From Bdellovibrio bacteriovorus HD100 (lineage in GTDB: Bacteria > Bdellovibrionota > Bdellovibrionia > Bdellovibrionales > Bdellovibrionaceae): a stretch of 64,000 nucleotides of DNA. Below are positions 45,158 through 54,670 of the stretch, in pieces. Both the position numbers and the translations under genes were made by a program. The notes below the pieces were generated by a model. The model had not been told where the DNA came from and ran no database searches. It worked only from the letters and a program-made list of their open reading frames with translations. Each line of letters starts with the position of its first letter. Within the stretch, counting starts at the first letter, position 1. The DNA is taken from contig NC_005363.1 in NCBI RefSeq assembly GCF_000196175.1, positions 1,116,001 through 1,180,000 of the forward strand. The letters run 5' to 3'.

Positions 45158-46201
45158 TTAAAGCCTTTGATTCAGGCCCGTTTTTTTATCAAACAGGTGG
45201 GCCTTTGTCAGGTCGATCTTCAGGGGCAGGGTCTGCTTCATGGAAAAATTATCCATCGAATCCACCAGGATGCGTACGTTGTTACCGGCAAGTGTTCCGT
45301 GAAGCATCTGCTGGCCGCCCAGGTTTTCGGAAATATCAATTTGGAAGTCCCCCAAAGCAACTTCTTGGGTTCCCAAGGGCCCCTGATTCAAGGCAAAAGC
45401 ATCCGGGCGGATGCCCAGAATCTGATCCGCCTTGCGTGCTTCAGGCCATGGGATCTTTTCCAGAACCGCGCCTTCCAGGAAGTTCATTTCCGGTGAGCCG
45501 ATGAAGGTCGCAATAAAGGTGTTCTTGGGACGGTGATAAATCTCAGACGGAGTTCCGATCTGCTCAATCACGCCGTCTTTCAGAACCGCGATACGGTCCC
45601 CCAAGGTTGTGGCTTCCATCTGATCGTGGGTCACATAGATCATCGTGCTTTTCGAGTTGTGATGCAGGCGTTTGATTTCCAGACGCATCTGGGAACGAAG
45701 ATGGGCATCCAGATTCGACAGCGGTTCATCAAACAAAATCACCGGAGTCTGACGGCTGAGCGCACGGCCCAAAGCCACACGCTGGCGCTGACCGCCGGAA
45801 AGTTCTTTCGGTTTGCGATCCAGAAGGTGTTTGATCTGCAAAAGCTCGGAAATTTCATTCACGCGTTTGGTGATTTCAGCCGCCGCCAGATTTTTTAGCT
45901 TCAAACCAAATCCCATATTTTCCGCCACGGTCATGTGCGGGTACAGAGCATAGGACTGGAAGACCATGGCGATGTCGCGGTTTTGCGGTTCGATGTCGTT
46001 GATCTTTTTTCCGTCGATGCTGATGGTTCCGGAATCCGCGGACTCAAGCCCCGCCAGGGTTCTTAACAAAGTCGATTTGCCGCAACCGGAAGGTCCGACC
46101 AGAACCAGAAATTCCCCCGGAGCGATGTCCAGATCGATGCCTTTCAAGACATCGGCAGAACCGAAACTTTTTTTGATGTTGGAAAACTGAATTTTTGCCA
46201 T
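45158..46201 (-). CDS. malK: Maltodextrin ABC transporter ATPase, MalK/UgpC type
   Basis: The 347-residue protein has Walker A GPSGCGKST, signature LSGGQRQRVALGRAL and Walker B VILFDEPLSNLDA. A MalK-like OB-fold C-terminal region follows (ILGIRPDAFAL). It energises sugar uptake through the malEF/malG membrane parts. It may be shared with other sugar importers, as MalK homologues often are. Only one base separates it from the malG stop. Confidence 0.94.
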   Translation of the reverse strand: MAKIQFSNIKKSFGSADVLKGIDLDIAPGEFLVLVGPSGCGKSTLLRTLAGLESADSGTISIDGKKINDIEPQNRDIAMVFQSYALYPHMTVAENMGFGLKLKNLAAAEITKRVNEISELLQIKHLLDRKPKELSGGQRQRVALGRALSRQTPVILFDEPLSNLDAHLRSQMRLEIKRLHHNSKSTMIYVTHDQMEATTLGDRIAVLKDGVIEQIGTPSEIYHRPKNTFIATFIGSPEMNFLEGAVLEKIPWPEARKADQILGIRPDAFALNQGPLGTQEVALGDFQIDISENLGGQQMLHGTLAGNNVRILVDSMDNFSMKQTLPLKIDLTKAHLFDKKTGLNQRL

Positions 46202-46202
46202 A

Positions 46203-47021
46203 TCAACCCTTCACGCTTCCCATGGTCAGGCCAGAAACCAGATATCGGGAAATACTGATGAACAAAATCAAAACCGGAACGCTGACGATCAAGGCGCCAG
46301 CGGCATAAAGACCCCATTGGGTCGCAAGACTTGCCTGGAACGAACGAAGTCCCAACGGCAATGTGTAGAGCTGTGGATCCTGCAAAACCACGGCGGCAAT
46401 CACGTATTCACTCCAACTGCTCATAAAGCTGAACAAAGCCGTGATCACCAGCGCCGGAGAAGACACCGGCAGAATGATCTTATAGAAGATCATCCATTTC
46501 GAGCAGCCATCCAGCAACGCCGCCTCTTCCAGCTCGCGGGGGATGGTGTCGTAATAAGCCTTCATCTGCCAGATACAGAAAGGCAGCGCGGTTGAAGAAT
46601 AAATCAGGAACAAGCCCCAGAAGCTGTCAATCAGGCGCAGTTTCGACAGGATGATATAAAACGGCAGCATCAGCATGGTCGCCGGGAACATCTGGGTCAT
46701 CAACAGTGAAAATAGCATCATGTTGCGCCCGCGGAAGCGGTATCTTGCCAATGCATACGCACTGGTCGATGCCAAAGCCACACCCAAAAGTGTGGTCGCC
46801 GCACTGACCACCAAAGAGTTGCGCATCCAGATCAGGAAGTCGGTGGTGGCAAACAGATCCACAAAGTTCTTAAAGGAAGCATTCGGTCCGATGATTTCCA
46901 AGGACTGTGTCTGAAAGGCGTTGTCGGGACGCAAAGACACCGACAGCACATACAAAATCGGATAAATTGAAAACAGTGAGAAAAGCAAAATGCTGATCCA
47001 GGAGAAGGTCTTTTTAAGCAT
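46203..47021 (-). CDS. malG: Maltodextrin ABC transporter permease, MalG type
   Basis: The 272-residue permease has six predicted membrane helices and the cytoplasmic EAA loop EEAALLDGCSKWMIFYKIIL that docks the ATPase. The ending YLVSGLTMGSVKG is characteristic of MalG proteins. Its ATG overlaps the malEF stop by one base. Confidence 0.93.
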   Translation of the reverse strand: MLKKTFSWISILLFSLFSIYPILYVLSVSLRPDNAFQTQSLEIIGPNASFKNFVDLFATTDFLIWMRNSLVVSAATTLLGVALASTSAYALARYRFRGRNMMLFSLLMTQMFPATMLMLPFYIILSKLRLIDSFWGLFLIYSSTALPFCIWQMKAYYDTIPRELEEAALLDGCSKWMIFYKIILPVSSPALVITALFSFMSSWSEYVIAAVVLQDPQLYTLPLGLRSFQASLATQWGLYAAGALIVSVPVLILFISISRYLVSGLTMGSVKG

Positions 47022-49222
47022 TACTTCGTCTCCTTTTTGAATTGGCTTTTCAGGGATCCCAGACCCCAGATCACCAGAATCAGGAAGATGATCACGGACA
47101 CGGAAGCCGCATAGCCATAGCGATACAGATTGAAGGCCGCTTTATAAACGTAGCTGACCAGAATGTGCGTTTGATCACCCGGTTCCCCCGAGTTACTGAC
47201 CAGCCAGATCACATTCAGATTGTTAAACGTCCAGATGGAGCCCAGCAAAGCTGCCGGAGCCATCACCGGCAAAAGCAACGGCCATGTGATATGACGGAAG
47301 CGCTGCCAAGCATTGGCGCCATCCAGTCTTGCGGCTTCGTACAAAGAGCTTGGAATGGACTGCAAACCGCCCAGGGCCACGATCATCATAAACGGGAAGC
47401 CCAGCCACACGTTGGTCAAAATACACGCAGCAAAAGCCGTCGTCGGCTGACTGAGCCACTGAACCGGGGACATGTGCAGGAACTGTTGCAGGAAGATATT
47501 GATCGGCCCATATTCCTGATTGAACATCGCGCGCCAGGTAAGAGCGGTGATGTATTGAGGCACCGCCCACGGGATGATCAACAAGGCCCGCCAGAATCCT
47601 TTCCCCGCGATCACTTGATTGATGATCACCGCCAGGAACACACCAATAGAAACGTGGAAGACAATGTTCACCACGGTCCAGATGACGGTTTTCAGGAACA
47701 GGGAATAGAAGCGCGGATCCGAAAGAGCTGCGATATAATGATGGAAGCCCACCAGGGACCAGTCTTGGAACGTGCGCAGACTGAAGTTCGAAAACGAAAT
47801 CGCGATATTATAGAAGAACGGATAGATGATGACAGCAAAGATGCCGATAAACGCCGGCAGCATCATGTAATAGGCAAAACGCTGGGGCCCGCGGAATCCT
47901 TTAAAGAATGCCACTAGCGAGTTTCTTGTCAGCCAGATCAACAGCACGATGCCAATGCCGAAAATAACTTTCAAAACAGTGGCGCCCACGCCCGGGGTCA
48001 GAACCTCGTTCATATCGCGGATCTGCTGTTCAGCGGTGATTTGCGCCTGCTCCGCGGCGGCTTGCGGTTGCAGACTGCCGGCTAGAACTTTTTGATACTG
48101 AATGCGCAGACTGTCCCAGACCGCACGCACTTCCGGGGTTACCGGCATAGGCGTGCCGACTTCCATGATGTCGGCAGAAATTTTCAAGAGTGGATTGTTT
48201 TTGACGATGTCAGATTCACGCGCCTGCAGATTTGACGGTAGAACGCCGACTTTCTCAGCGAACAGCAATTGCACTGGCGTCGAAGTCAGATACTTCAAAA
48301 GTTTGACGGCCGCTTCGTAATGAGCCTCGCTTTTCATGTTGGCGTTCAGGGAATAACCCTTGGTGCCCACCAGCGGACTTGGCCATTTGCCGGTTTCAGA
48401 AATCATTGGAATGCGAGCGATGCCGAAATCCACCTTGGCTTGCTGATAGTCACCCCACGACCAGTCACCGTTGATTAACATCGCGGCTTTGTTTTCTTTG
48501 AACAAAGCATTGGCGGTTTCATAGTCGCATTCTTTCGGGATGATCTTGTCCTGATCCCGCAGCTTCAGAATGAACTGGAAAGTGTCTTTCAAAGCGGTGG
48601 TATTCAGGTTCGGAGTGACACCGTCGGCTTTTAAGAAGGCTTCGCCAAAAGCGGGAATAAACGGAGCAAAGAAAAACGGCTCTGTATAATTGAACACCAG
48701 ACCCCAGCGGTCGATTTTGCCATCGCCATTGGTGTCCACCGTCATTTTTTTGCCAAGCTCGATCAATTCCTGTGAATTTTTTGGCGGGGTGGTGATGAAC
48801 TTCTTGTTATACAGAAGCATCAGATGGTTTCCGACCGCATCGCCGATCATATAGTGTTTGCCGTCGTAAACGGGGGCGGCCAGTGGATCAAAATTCTGGA
48901 AGTAATCAGAGCCCAAAACTTCGTCCAGCGGGCGCACGATGCCCATGGTGGCAAAGGGCCCGACCTGATCGCTGGGGCCGTAAACCAGCTCAGGACCGCT
49001 GCCGCCCATGGCGGCAGACTGGAAGCTTGAACGAAGCTCTTCGGTTTCACGGTAAGTGGCCTGAACGGTGATGCCGGGATTTTCTTTTTCAAATTTTTCC
49101 AGGGCTTCGGCCAAGACCTGACGGTGGCCATAGATCATCTGGTGCCAGATCTGGATGCGCACATCCTCGGCCCGGGCGGTGAGTGAAGCGAAAATCAGAA
49201 AAGGAAGAATCCAGAATTTCAT
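47021..49222 (-). CDS. MalE-MalF fusion: solute-binding protein joined to permease
   Basis: The 733-residue protein starts with a signal peptide (ending TARAE). A maltose-type binding protein covers about residues 20-400 (IQIWHQMIYGHRQVLAEALE, AAMGGSGPELVYGPSDQ, LINGDWSWGDY). A linking membrane helix follows (LKVIFGIGIVLLIWL, near 415-435). Then comes a MalF-like permease with further helices and the EAA loop YEAARLDGANAWQRFRHITW. The binding domain is thereby tethered on the periplasmic side of its own channel. It is a true in-frame fusion, with no stop or start signals between the parts. Its ATG overlaps the pulA stop. Confidence 0.93.
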   Translation of the reverse strand: MKFWILPFLIFASLTARAEDVRIQIWHQMIYGHRQVLAEALEKFEKENPGITVQATYRETEELRSSFQSAAMGGSGPELVYGPSDQVGPFATMGIVRPLDEVLGSDYFQNFDPLAAPVYDGKHYMIGDAVGNHLMLLYNKKFITTPPKNSQELIELGKKMTVDTNGDGKIDRWGLVFNYTEPFFFAPFIPAFGEAFLKADGVTPNLNTTALKDTFQFILKLRDQDKIIPKECDYETANALFKENKAAMLINGDWSWGDYQQAKVDFGIARIPMISETGKWPSPLVGTKGYSLNANMKSEAHYEAAVKLLKYLTSTPVQLLFAEKVGVLPSNLQARESDIVKNNPLLKISADIMEVGTPMPVTPEVRAVWDSLRIQYQKVLAGSLQPQAAAEQAQITAEQQIRDMNEVLTPGVGATVLKVIFGIGIVLLIWLTRNSLVAFFKGFRGPQRFAYYMMLPAFIGIFAVIIYPFFYNIAISFSNFSLRTFQDWSLVGFHHYIAALSDPRFYSLFLKTVIWTVVNIVFHVSIGVFLAVIINQVIAGKGFWRALLIIPWAVPQYITALTWRAMFNQEYGPINIFLQQFLHMSPVQWLSQPTTAFAACILTNVWLGFPFMMIVALGGLQSIPSSLYEAARLDGANAWQRFRHITWPLLLPVMAPAALLGSIWTFNNLNVIWLVSNSGEPGDQTHILVSYVYKAAFNLYRYGYAASVSVIIFLILVIWGLGSLKSQFKKETK

Positions 49223-51885
49223 CAGTGACCGGCTTTCTGAATTAGAATCACGGTGCTGCGACCCGGGATTTGAATGCGTTTGTCAGAAGGGGCCAGCAGA
49301 ACCTGTGACAGAGTCGCGTCGACTTTTTCATCCAGCAGCGGATGCAGTTCCCAGTTCTGGCCTAAGACTCGGTGTTCGAAGCTGCGGGCTTCGCGAGCGG
49401 CGTTGAAGAAAATCAAAAGTTTTTCCGAGGACGACTGCAGGTGCATCGCAATCAAACCCGGCTCGGTTTGTTTGTCGTTATCGATAAAGGTCAAAGACTT
49501 CTGAATCTCGGACAAATCGTTGAGTTTGAACAGGTTAGAACTTTGACGGACACGCAGCAGGGCTTTGAAGTACTTTTCTGTGCGGGTGATCAGCTCAGGC
49601 GTGACTTTCATGCCGGGTTCCTGCAGGCGTGGTTGCCAGAAAGACCAGTCCTCCACGTTTTTCCACGCGGGTGGCAGTCCTGCGCCCCAGAAGTTCTGCT
49701 GACGGCTCCAGTCGATACGATTAAAGAAATCCCCCGAATTGTAACTGTCCTGATCGCCATTTTTACTGCGCAAAAGCTCAGACCCGGATTCAATAAACGG
49801 AATACCCTGACTTAGCATCGGCAATGCCAGGGCCAACTGATGCATGCGCTGGCGGTCTTCCGATTTACTCAAAGAAGGGAAACGTCCGTTGGTATAGAAC
49901 GGTGCCTTGGCCTGAACGGCATCCCACAAAGTGTAACCGTCATGGGCGGACACATAGCTGACAGTTTCAAGCGCTTCGGCACTGGTGCCGGTCGGCGCCC
50001 CACGATAGTGCAGTTGTCCTGCAGTCACGAATGAGCCCCAGTGTTCTTTGAATTTGAAATCACGAAGGTTGCCCGCAAGGCCCGCTTTAATCACATCACC
50101 CAGATGCAAAAGCTTTTCGCGCTGGCCGTTGATATCGGTCGGAGTGTTGCGATTGGCAGGTTCTTTGTTGAAATCAAAATAAAGCCCCGTCGCAAACCCC
50201 TGGTCGGATTTTTCAGCGGAATTGGTCGTGCCTCCACGAACAGCGTCGCGCAGACGGTCGTTGAAGAATCCATAGCCGCTGCCATAGGAATTCAGCATGT
50301 GCAGGGACTCCGCTGGATAGCGGTCATAGAAGGAACCAAACGCCCAGCCTTCGCCGTACAGATAGATTTTGGATCCATCGATGCCGTCTTCTCTTTCCGT
50401 CAGGCCGCGCAATTCGGATTTGATTTTCTCCATGGTGTTGCGGGAATGGAAGGACATCAGGTCAAAGCGGAAGGCGTCGATTTTATAGGTGCGTGCCCAG
50501 TGCAGCACACTGTCGATCATAAGCTTTTCCATCATGCGATGTTCGCTGGCGGTGTCGTTGCAGCAGGAGCTTTTTTGAATGTCACCCTCGTCATTCACTC
50601 GGTAGTAATAAAGCGGCACGATCTTATCAAAGACAGAGTAGGGTTCCAGACCTGCTTCATAGGTGTGATTAAATACAACGTCCTGAACAACTCGCAGGTT
50701 CATCTTATTTAGTGCCTGCACCATGTTGCGGGTTTCATAAACGCGGCGTGATCCGTTAGGATCCGTGGCATAACTGCCCTCAGGGGTCATAAAGTGGACC
50801 GGATCATAACCCCAGTTGAACGGGTCTTTGGCTTTGATGCGACCAAGATAGGCTTGCGCTTCTTGCAGGTCGGAACTTTCGGAATCGTAGTTTTCCCAAG
50901 CGTCTTTGTTTTCCGGAACCGAACCAAAGTCATTGAACGGCAGCAAATGCACGTGGGTCATCCCGGCGTCTGCCAAAGATTGAAGGTACTTCGAGCTTTC
51001 GGAGTTGGTTTGTGCGAAAGCTTCATAGCCACCACGATATGGGAACGGCACGGTGAAATCAGCCACGCTGAAATCACGGATGTGCAGTTCATAAATTACG
51101 ATGTCGTTGAAAGAACGAAGAGCAGGCTTATGCAAACGATCCCAGCCTTGCGGCTTCAGAGAGGAATCATTCAGATTTACGATTTGGGACTTGGCTCCGT
51201 CGGCCGTCAGGCTGAAGCTGTAAGGATCTGTGACCGTGTGGGTTTCAACCTGATCGCTCAGTGGCTGATACGCTTCCACTTGGTAAAGATAGAAATAGTT
51301 GACGTATTTTCCGGGAAGATCCGCGAACCATACGCCTTGCTGGCGGCTCATCGGCAGAACGGCTGCTGGATTCGTATCTTGAGCATCCTTATATAGCAAC
51401 AATTCAACATTGCGTGCGGTGGGCGCCCATAGTTTTACGCCGACACTCGTGGAACGCACATGTGCGCCCAGATCATCGCCGTCATAGAAGTACATTTGAT
51501 CCAGAATCCCGGAATATTGCAAAGCCGTGGAATCCAGAATTTGGCCATTTTTATTGGATACAAAAAGACGCAATGGACGCCGGATCAGCTGATCAATTTG
51601 CGTGGAGGAAAGATGCTGCGTGCTCAATTCAACGTGGGAAGAGTCGGTGCGAATCACTGGCAGAAGAATGGAGTCCTGCTGGTGCAGTGAGATGCGTTCT
51701 CCGAGTGAAAATAAAAGATTTTGGTGAACACGGAAGCCTTGTGGCAGACGAAAAACAATGCGCGAGTTATCCACCCACTGGGCGCGGGCAGGGGCTTTGG
51801 CTTCAGCAATTTGTCCCAGCAAAAGTGTGCAAGAAAGTACGAAGCTGCAGATCAATAGTAGTGAACAAAAGCGGAAGCTCTTCAA
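49222..51885 (-). CDS. pulA: Secreted pullulanase-type alpha-1,6-glucosidase
   Basis: The 887-residue protein has a signal peptide (near residues 1-30) and N-terminal beta domains (carbohydrate-binding and a CBM48-like unit, SVGVKLWAPTARNVELLLYK). The GH13 catalytic barrel has LRVVQDVVFNHTYEAG, DAFRFDLMSFHSRN, IYLYGEGWAFG and YVSAHDGYTLWD as its four regions. It debranches alpha-1,6 links in glycogen or pullulan and works with the amylase. It is the first gene of the operon, divergent from lamB with 91 bp between start codons. Confidence 0.93.
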   Translation of the reverse strand: MKSFRFCSLLLICSFVLSCTLLLGQIAEAKAPARAQWVDNSRIVFRLPQGFRVHQNLLFSLGERISLHQQDSILLPVIRTDSSHVELSTQHLSSTQIDQLIRRPLRLFVSNKNGQILDSTALQYSGILDQMYFYDGDDLGAHVRSTSVGVKLWAPTARNVELLLYKDAQDTNPAAVLPMSRQQGVWFADLPGKYVNYFYLYQVEAYQPLSDQVETHTVTDPYSFSLTADGAKSQIVNLNDSSLKPQGWDRLHKPALRSFNDIVIYELHIRDFSVADFTVPFPYRGGYEAFAQTNSESSKYLQSLADAGMTHVHLLPFNDFGSVPENKDAWENYDSESSDLQEAQAYLGRIKAKDPFNWGYDPVHFMTPEGSYATDPNGSRRVYETRNMVQALNKMNLRVVQDVVFNHTYEAGLEPYSVFDKIVPLYYYRVNDEGDIQKSSCCNDTASEHRMMEKLMIDSVLHWARTYKIDAFRFDLMSFHSRNTMEKIKSELRGLTEREDGIDGSKIYLYGEGWAFGSFYDRYPAESLHMLNSYGSGYGFFNDRLRDAVRGGTTNSAEKSDQGFATGLYFDFNKEPANRNTPTDINGQREKLLHLGDVIKAGLAGNLRDFKFKEHWGSFVTAGQLHYRGAPTGTSAEALETVSYVSAHDGYTLWDAVQAKAPFYTNGRFPSLSKSEDRQRMHQLALALPMLSQGIPFIESGSELLRSKNGDQDSYNSGDFFNRIDWSRQQNFWGAGLPPAWKNVEDWSFWQPRLQEPGMKVTPELITRTEKYFKALLRVRQSSNLFKLNDLSEIQKSLTFIDNDKQTEPGLIAMHLQSSSEKLLIFFNAAREARSFEHRVLGQNWELHPLLDEKVDATLSQVLLAPSDKRIQIPGRSTVILIQKAGH

Positions 51886-51976
51886 AGATTTCCCCCAAAA
51901 AGTTTGAGTCTTCGTGCGTAAGGTCTTTTCAGGCGCAGACTTTATGGGTATCCCTCAGCTTTTTCAAGGGAACTCG

Positions 51977-53257
51977 ATGAAAACTATTACGATTGCGTTA
52001 TTGTTTTTGATTCTAAGCAGCACAACTCACGCTGTGGAAACGACTTTCACAGGATATCTGCGTGGCGGAAGCGGACTGAACATGCAGGGTGGTCACATGA
52101 ATTGCTTTGGAAATGCGGGAATGCCCGGTAATTTCCTTCGTTTAGGCAATGAGTGCGACTTCTATACCGAATTGGCCATGGTGTTCCACCATGTTAAACC
52201 CACCGAAACAGATCCCGTATTTTTCAAAACTCAGTTCCGCATGGTCTATAGCTCTTTAGGAACGCGTCAATGGGAAGCCTCTGCAAACCGCGACACAAGC
52301 CAGATTGAAGCGTTTGTGAAGGCCGGTGGTTTTACCGAAATCCCCGGGGAATTCTGGGTCGGTAAAAGATTTTATCGTGATGTCGATCTTCATATCTTTG
52401 ACTGGTACTACTACGCCGACATGAGCGGTGTGGGTGCGGGGATCGAAGGTCTGCCGTTGGGTGAAGGGCGTTTTGCTTTCGCTCACTTGATTCAGGCTGA
52501 TGATAATTTGAATGACACCAATGTCGGTCGTCCGGTTTTGAATGCGTTGGATTTGCGCTGGACAGCGGTGCCGTCATTCGCTGATCAGAAGCTGAATTTC
52601 TGGGGCGTGTATGCATGGGCCGCGGGAAGCTCCACGGACACCGAAGAATATGTTCCGACGAATGGTTATTCTTTGGCGACACGTCTTCAGGGCCCTGTGT
52701 GGGGTGGTAACAATAACTTTGCCATTTTGTACGGAAAGGGCACGATGCGTGGATTCAACATCTATGCTGACAGCACAGTGCCTGCGACGGATGAAAGCCA
52801 GAACCGCGCGTGGACCTGGAGATTTGTTGAAGACTACACCTATGATGTAACAGATCGCTGGGCGCTGATGTTCGGTCTGGCAGCAGAGATTGCTGACAGC
52901 GGCACTGATGCAGACAGCAAAAGTCAGATGCAGGCCATCGGTGTTCGTCCGATTTACTTTGTATCCGATCGTTTCCAGTGGGCCTTCGAAGCGGGTTATT
53001 CCCGCATCAACAATGAATCTGAAAAAACCGCGGGTGGCGACTATGTCGGGGATCGTGACCTGGGTCGCGTGACTGCGGCAGCTCAGTTGTCCGTCGGAAA
53101 AAGCATGTGGGGTCGCCCCGTGATGCGTGCGTTTGTGTCCCACTCGTTCTGGAATGACGCCAACCAAGGCGCAAGCTTCATCGGAAACCGTGCCCCCGCT
53201 TTCAGCGACAAGCTCAGCGGCACGAACTTGGGTTATCAATTCGAAGCTTGGTTCTAA
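51977..53257 (+). CDS. lamB: Maltoporin (LamB family)
   Basis: The ATG at 51977 has AAGGGA 5 bp upstream and gives 426 residues with a signal peptide ending THAVE. Similarity to E. coli LamB is visible across the chain: FTGYLRGGSGLN, FLRLGNECDFYTEL, EFWVGKRFYRDVDLHIFDWY, SGVGAGIEGL. The C-terminus ends in an aromatic residue (EAWF), as outer-membrane barrels do. It forms a trimeric maltodextrin channel in the outer membrane. It is transcribed away from the pullulanase-led operon, and the short intergenic space must hold both promoters. No MalT-box consensus was seen. Confidence 0.92.
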   Translation: MKTITIALLFLILSSTTHAVETTFTGYLRGGSGLNMQGGHMNCFGNAGMPGNFLRLGNECDFYTELAMVFHHVKPTETDPVFFKTQFRMVYSSLGTRQWEASANRDTSQIEAFVKAGGFTEIPGEFWVGKRFYRDVDLHIFDWYYYADMSGVGAGIEGLPLGEGRFAFAHLIQADDNLNDTNVGRPVLNALDLRWTAVPSFADQKLNFWGVYAWAAGSSTDTEEYVPTNGYSLATRLQGPVWGGNNNFAILYGKGTMRGFNIYADSTVPATDESQNRAWTWRFVEDYTYDVTDRWALMFGLAAEIADSGTDADSKSQMQAIGVRPIYFVSDRFQWAFEAGYSRINNESEKTAGGDYVGDRDLGRVTAAAQLSVGKSMWGRPVMRAFVSHSFWNDANQGASFIGNRAPAFSDKLSGTNLGYQFEAWF

Positions 53258-53685
53258 TTTTTATTTTGGTACCAATTCCATAGGTCTTGGCTGAACTGAG
53301 CTGCGCTGGTGCTGCCGTCGTGAAGTGACTTCACTCGGCGCAAAGCCGTGGCTTGGTCTTTCTGTTGGATTTTCAGAATACGGAAAAGTTCAGTGACGTT
53401 TTTGCCTTTTCCGGCTTTCAGATCTTTGCCCAAGTTGTCATAGTTGATTGTTGCGAACTGCTGGGCTTCAAGCGCCATTTCATCCATGGCACTGGTGGGT
53501 GCGTTTGTGGCCGCCGTTGCGGATGCCGGAGCAGGGCCGCTTTTCATGATTTCAGCATCCCGGGCGTGGGTTTCCCAGTTCGGAACAAGGGCTTCGTCGC
53601 CTTCCGGAGTGGACGGGGTTGGCGTGGTGGCGCAGCCTGCGGCAAACAAGGCCATGACGACAAGTCCTTTTGATTTCTTCAGCAC
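53254..53685 (-). CDS. Small lipoprotein of unknown function
   Basis: The 143-residue product has a lipobox (LFAAGC), an Ala/Thr/Pro-rich linker to about residue 70, and a helical C-terminal part (NVTELFRILKIQQKDQATAL, then FSQDLWNWYQNKN). No known family is recognised. Its last codon overlaps the end of lamB on the other strand, and it lies 9 bp after the pirin gene, with which it may be co-transcribed. Confidence 0.75.
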   Translation of the reverse strand: MLKKSKGLVVMALFAAGCATTPTPSTPEGDEALVPNWETHARDAEIMKSGPAPASATAATNAPTSAMDEMALEAQQFATINYDNLGKDLKAGKGKNVTELFRILKIQQKDQATALRRVKSLHDGSTSAAQFSQDLWNWYQNKN

Positions 53686-53694
53686 AAAAACTCC

Positions 53695-54591
53695 TTACCC
53701 TTTGTTTGCAGGTTCCGGTGGCAACGGGATGATATCAGTTTCGCCGGGGACTTGCGGGAAGGTCAACTCTCTCCATTGTTTTTTGGCCTCTTCGATTTTT
53801 TCCTGTGAAGAGGAAACATAGTTCCAGTAGATATAGCGTGGCTCTGGGAACGGTTCGCCTCCAAGGACTATAACTTGCGTGTCTTCAGTGGCGGTGACTT
53901 TCAAGGATGAGCCTTGTTCCAGGACCACAAAGTCGTCCGGTGGAATGATTTTGCCGTCAATATCCAGGCTGCCTTTGATGATATAGAAAGCCAGTTCCTG
54001 CGTGCCGGGATCGTAGCTGAAGGTTTTTCCCTTATTAAGCTTCACATCCATAAAGAACAGCGGTGAATACACATCCACTGGTGACTTTCTGCCCAGCGCT
54101 TCTCCGGCAATCAGTGCCACGTCGGCATCGTCGACTTTAAAACGCGGAATGCTGCTTTCAGGGTGATGTTTGAAGCTGGGTTCGCGGTCTTCCTGGCTCA
54201 GTGGCAGAGCCACCCAGAACTGCAGCAGGTGCAGGCGGTGCGCTTTGCCGATGACGTTTTCCGGCAGTTTTTCAGAATGTGAGATCCCTTTGCCTGCGGT
54301 CATCCAGTTCACATCCCCCGGAGTCAGCACCTGTTTGTGCCCAAGGCTGTCGTGGTGAAGAACTTTTCCCTCCAGCAGGTAACTGAGGGTGGACAAACCG
54401 ATGTGAGGATGAGGGCGCACGTTCAGCCCATCACCTGCGGCGAAATCGGTGGCCGGGAAATAGTCGAAAAAGATGAAGGGGCCTACCATTCGCTTTTTGG
54501 AGTAGGGGATCAGGCGGTGGACTTGAGGCCCTCCGACAGAGACCAGCCTCGGTGCAATTTCCATCAGAATATGATTTTGCGTAGAACTCAT
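53695..54591 (-). CDS. Pirin-family protein
   Basis: The 298-residue bicupin has the pirin metal site: RPHPHIGLSTLSYLLEGKVL, then HHDSLGH and MTAGKGISHSEKLPE, supplying His and Glu ligands. Pirins bind Fe or other metals. Some act as quercetinases or as redox-dependent regulators. There is no signal peptide. It is divergent from the AMP nucleosidase gene. Confidence 0.93.
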   Translation of the reverse strand: MSSTQNHILMEIAPRLVSVGGPQVHRLIPYSKKRMVGPFIFFDYFPATDFAAGDGLNVRPHPHIGLSTLSYLLEGKVLHHDSLGHKQVLTPGDVNWMTAGKGISHSEKLPENVIGKAHRLHLLQFWVALPLSQEDREPSFKHHPESSIPRFKVDDADVALIAGEALGRKSPVDVYSPLFFMDVKLNKGKTFSYDPGTQELAFYIIKGSLDIDGKIIPPDDFVVLEQGSSLKVTATEDTQVIVLGGEPFPEPRYIYWNYVSSSQEKIEEAKKQWRELTFPQVPGETDIIPLPPEPANKG

Positions 54592-54670
54592 AACCGGACC
54601 CCTTTTCTTCTGCGAAATATCATGTTAGCTTAAACCAATTTACCAATTGAAGAAAATTATTAGGAGTAGC

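Noticed and set aside
51886-51976. MalT box or LacI-type operator between pulA and lamB
   Set aside because: No clear GGGGA(T/G)GAGG-type site or symmetric operator was found in the 91-bp interval.
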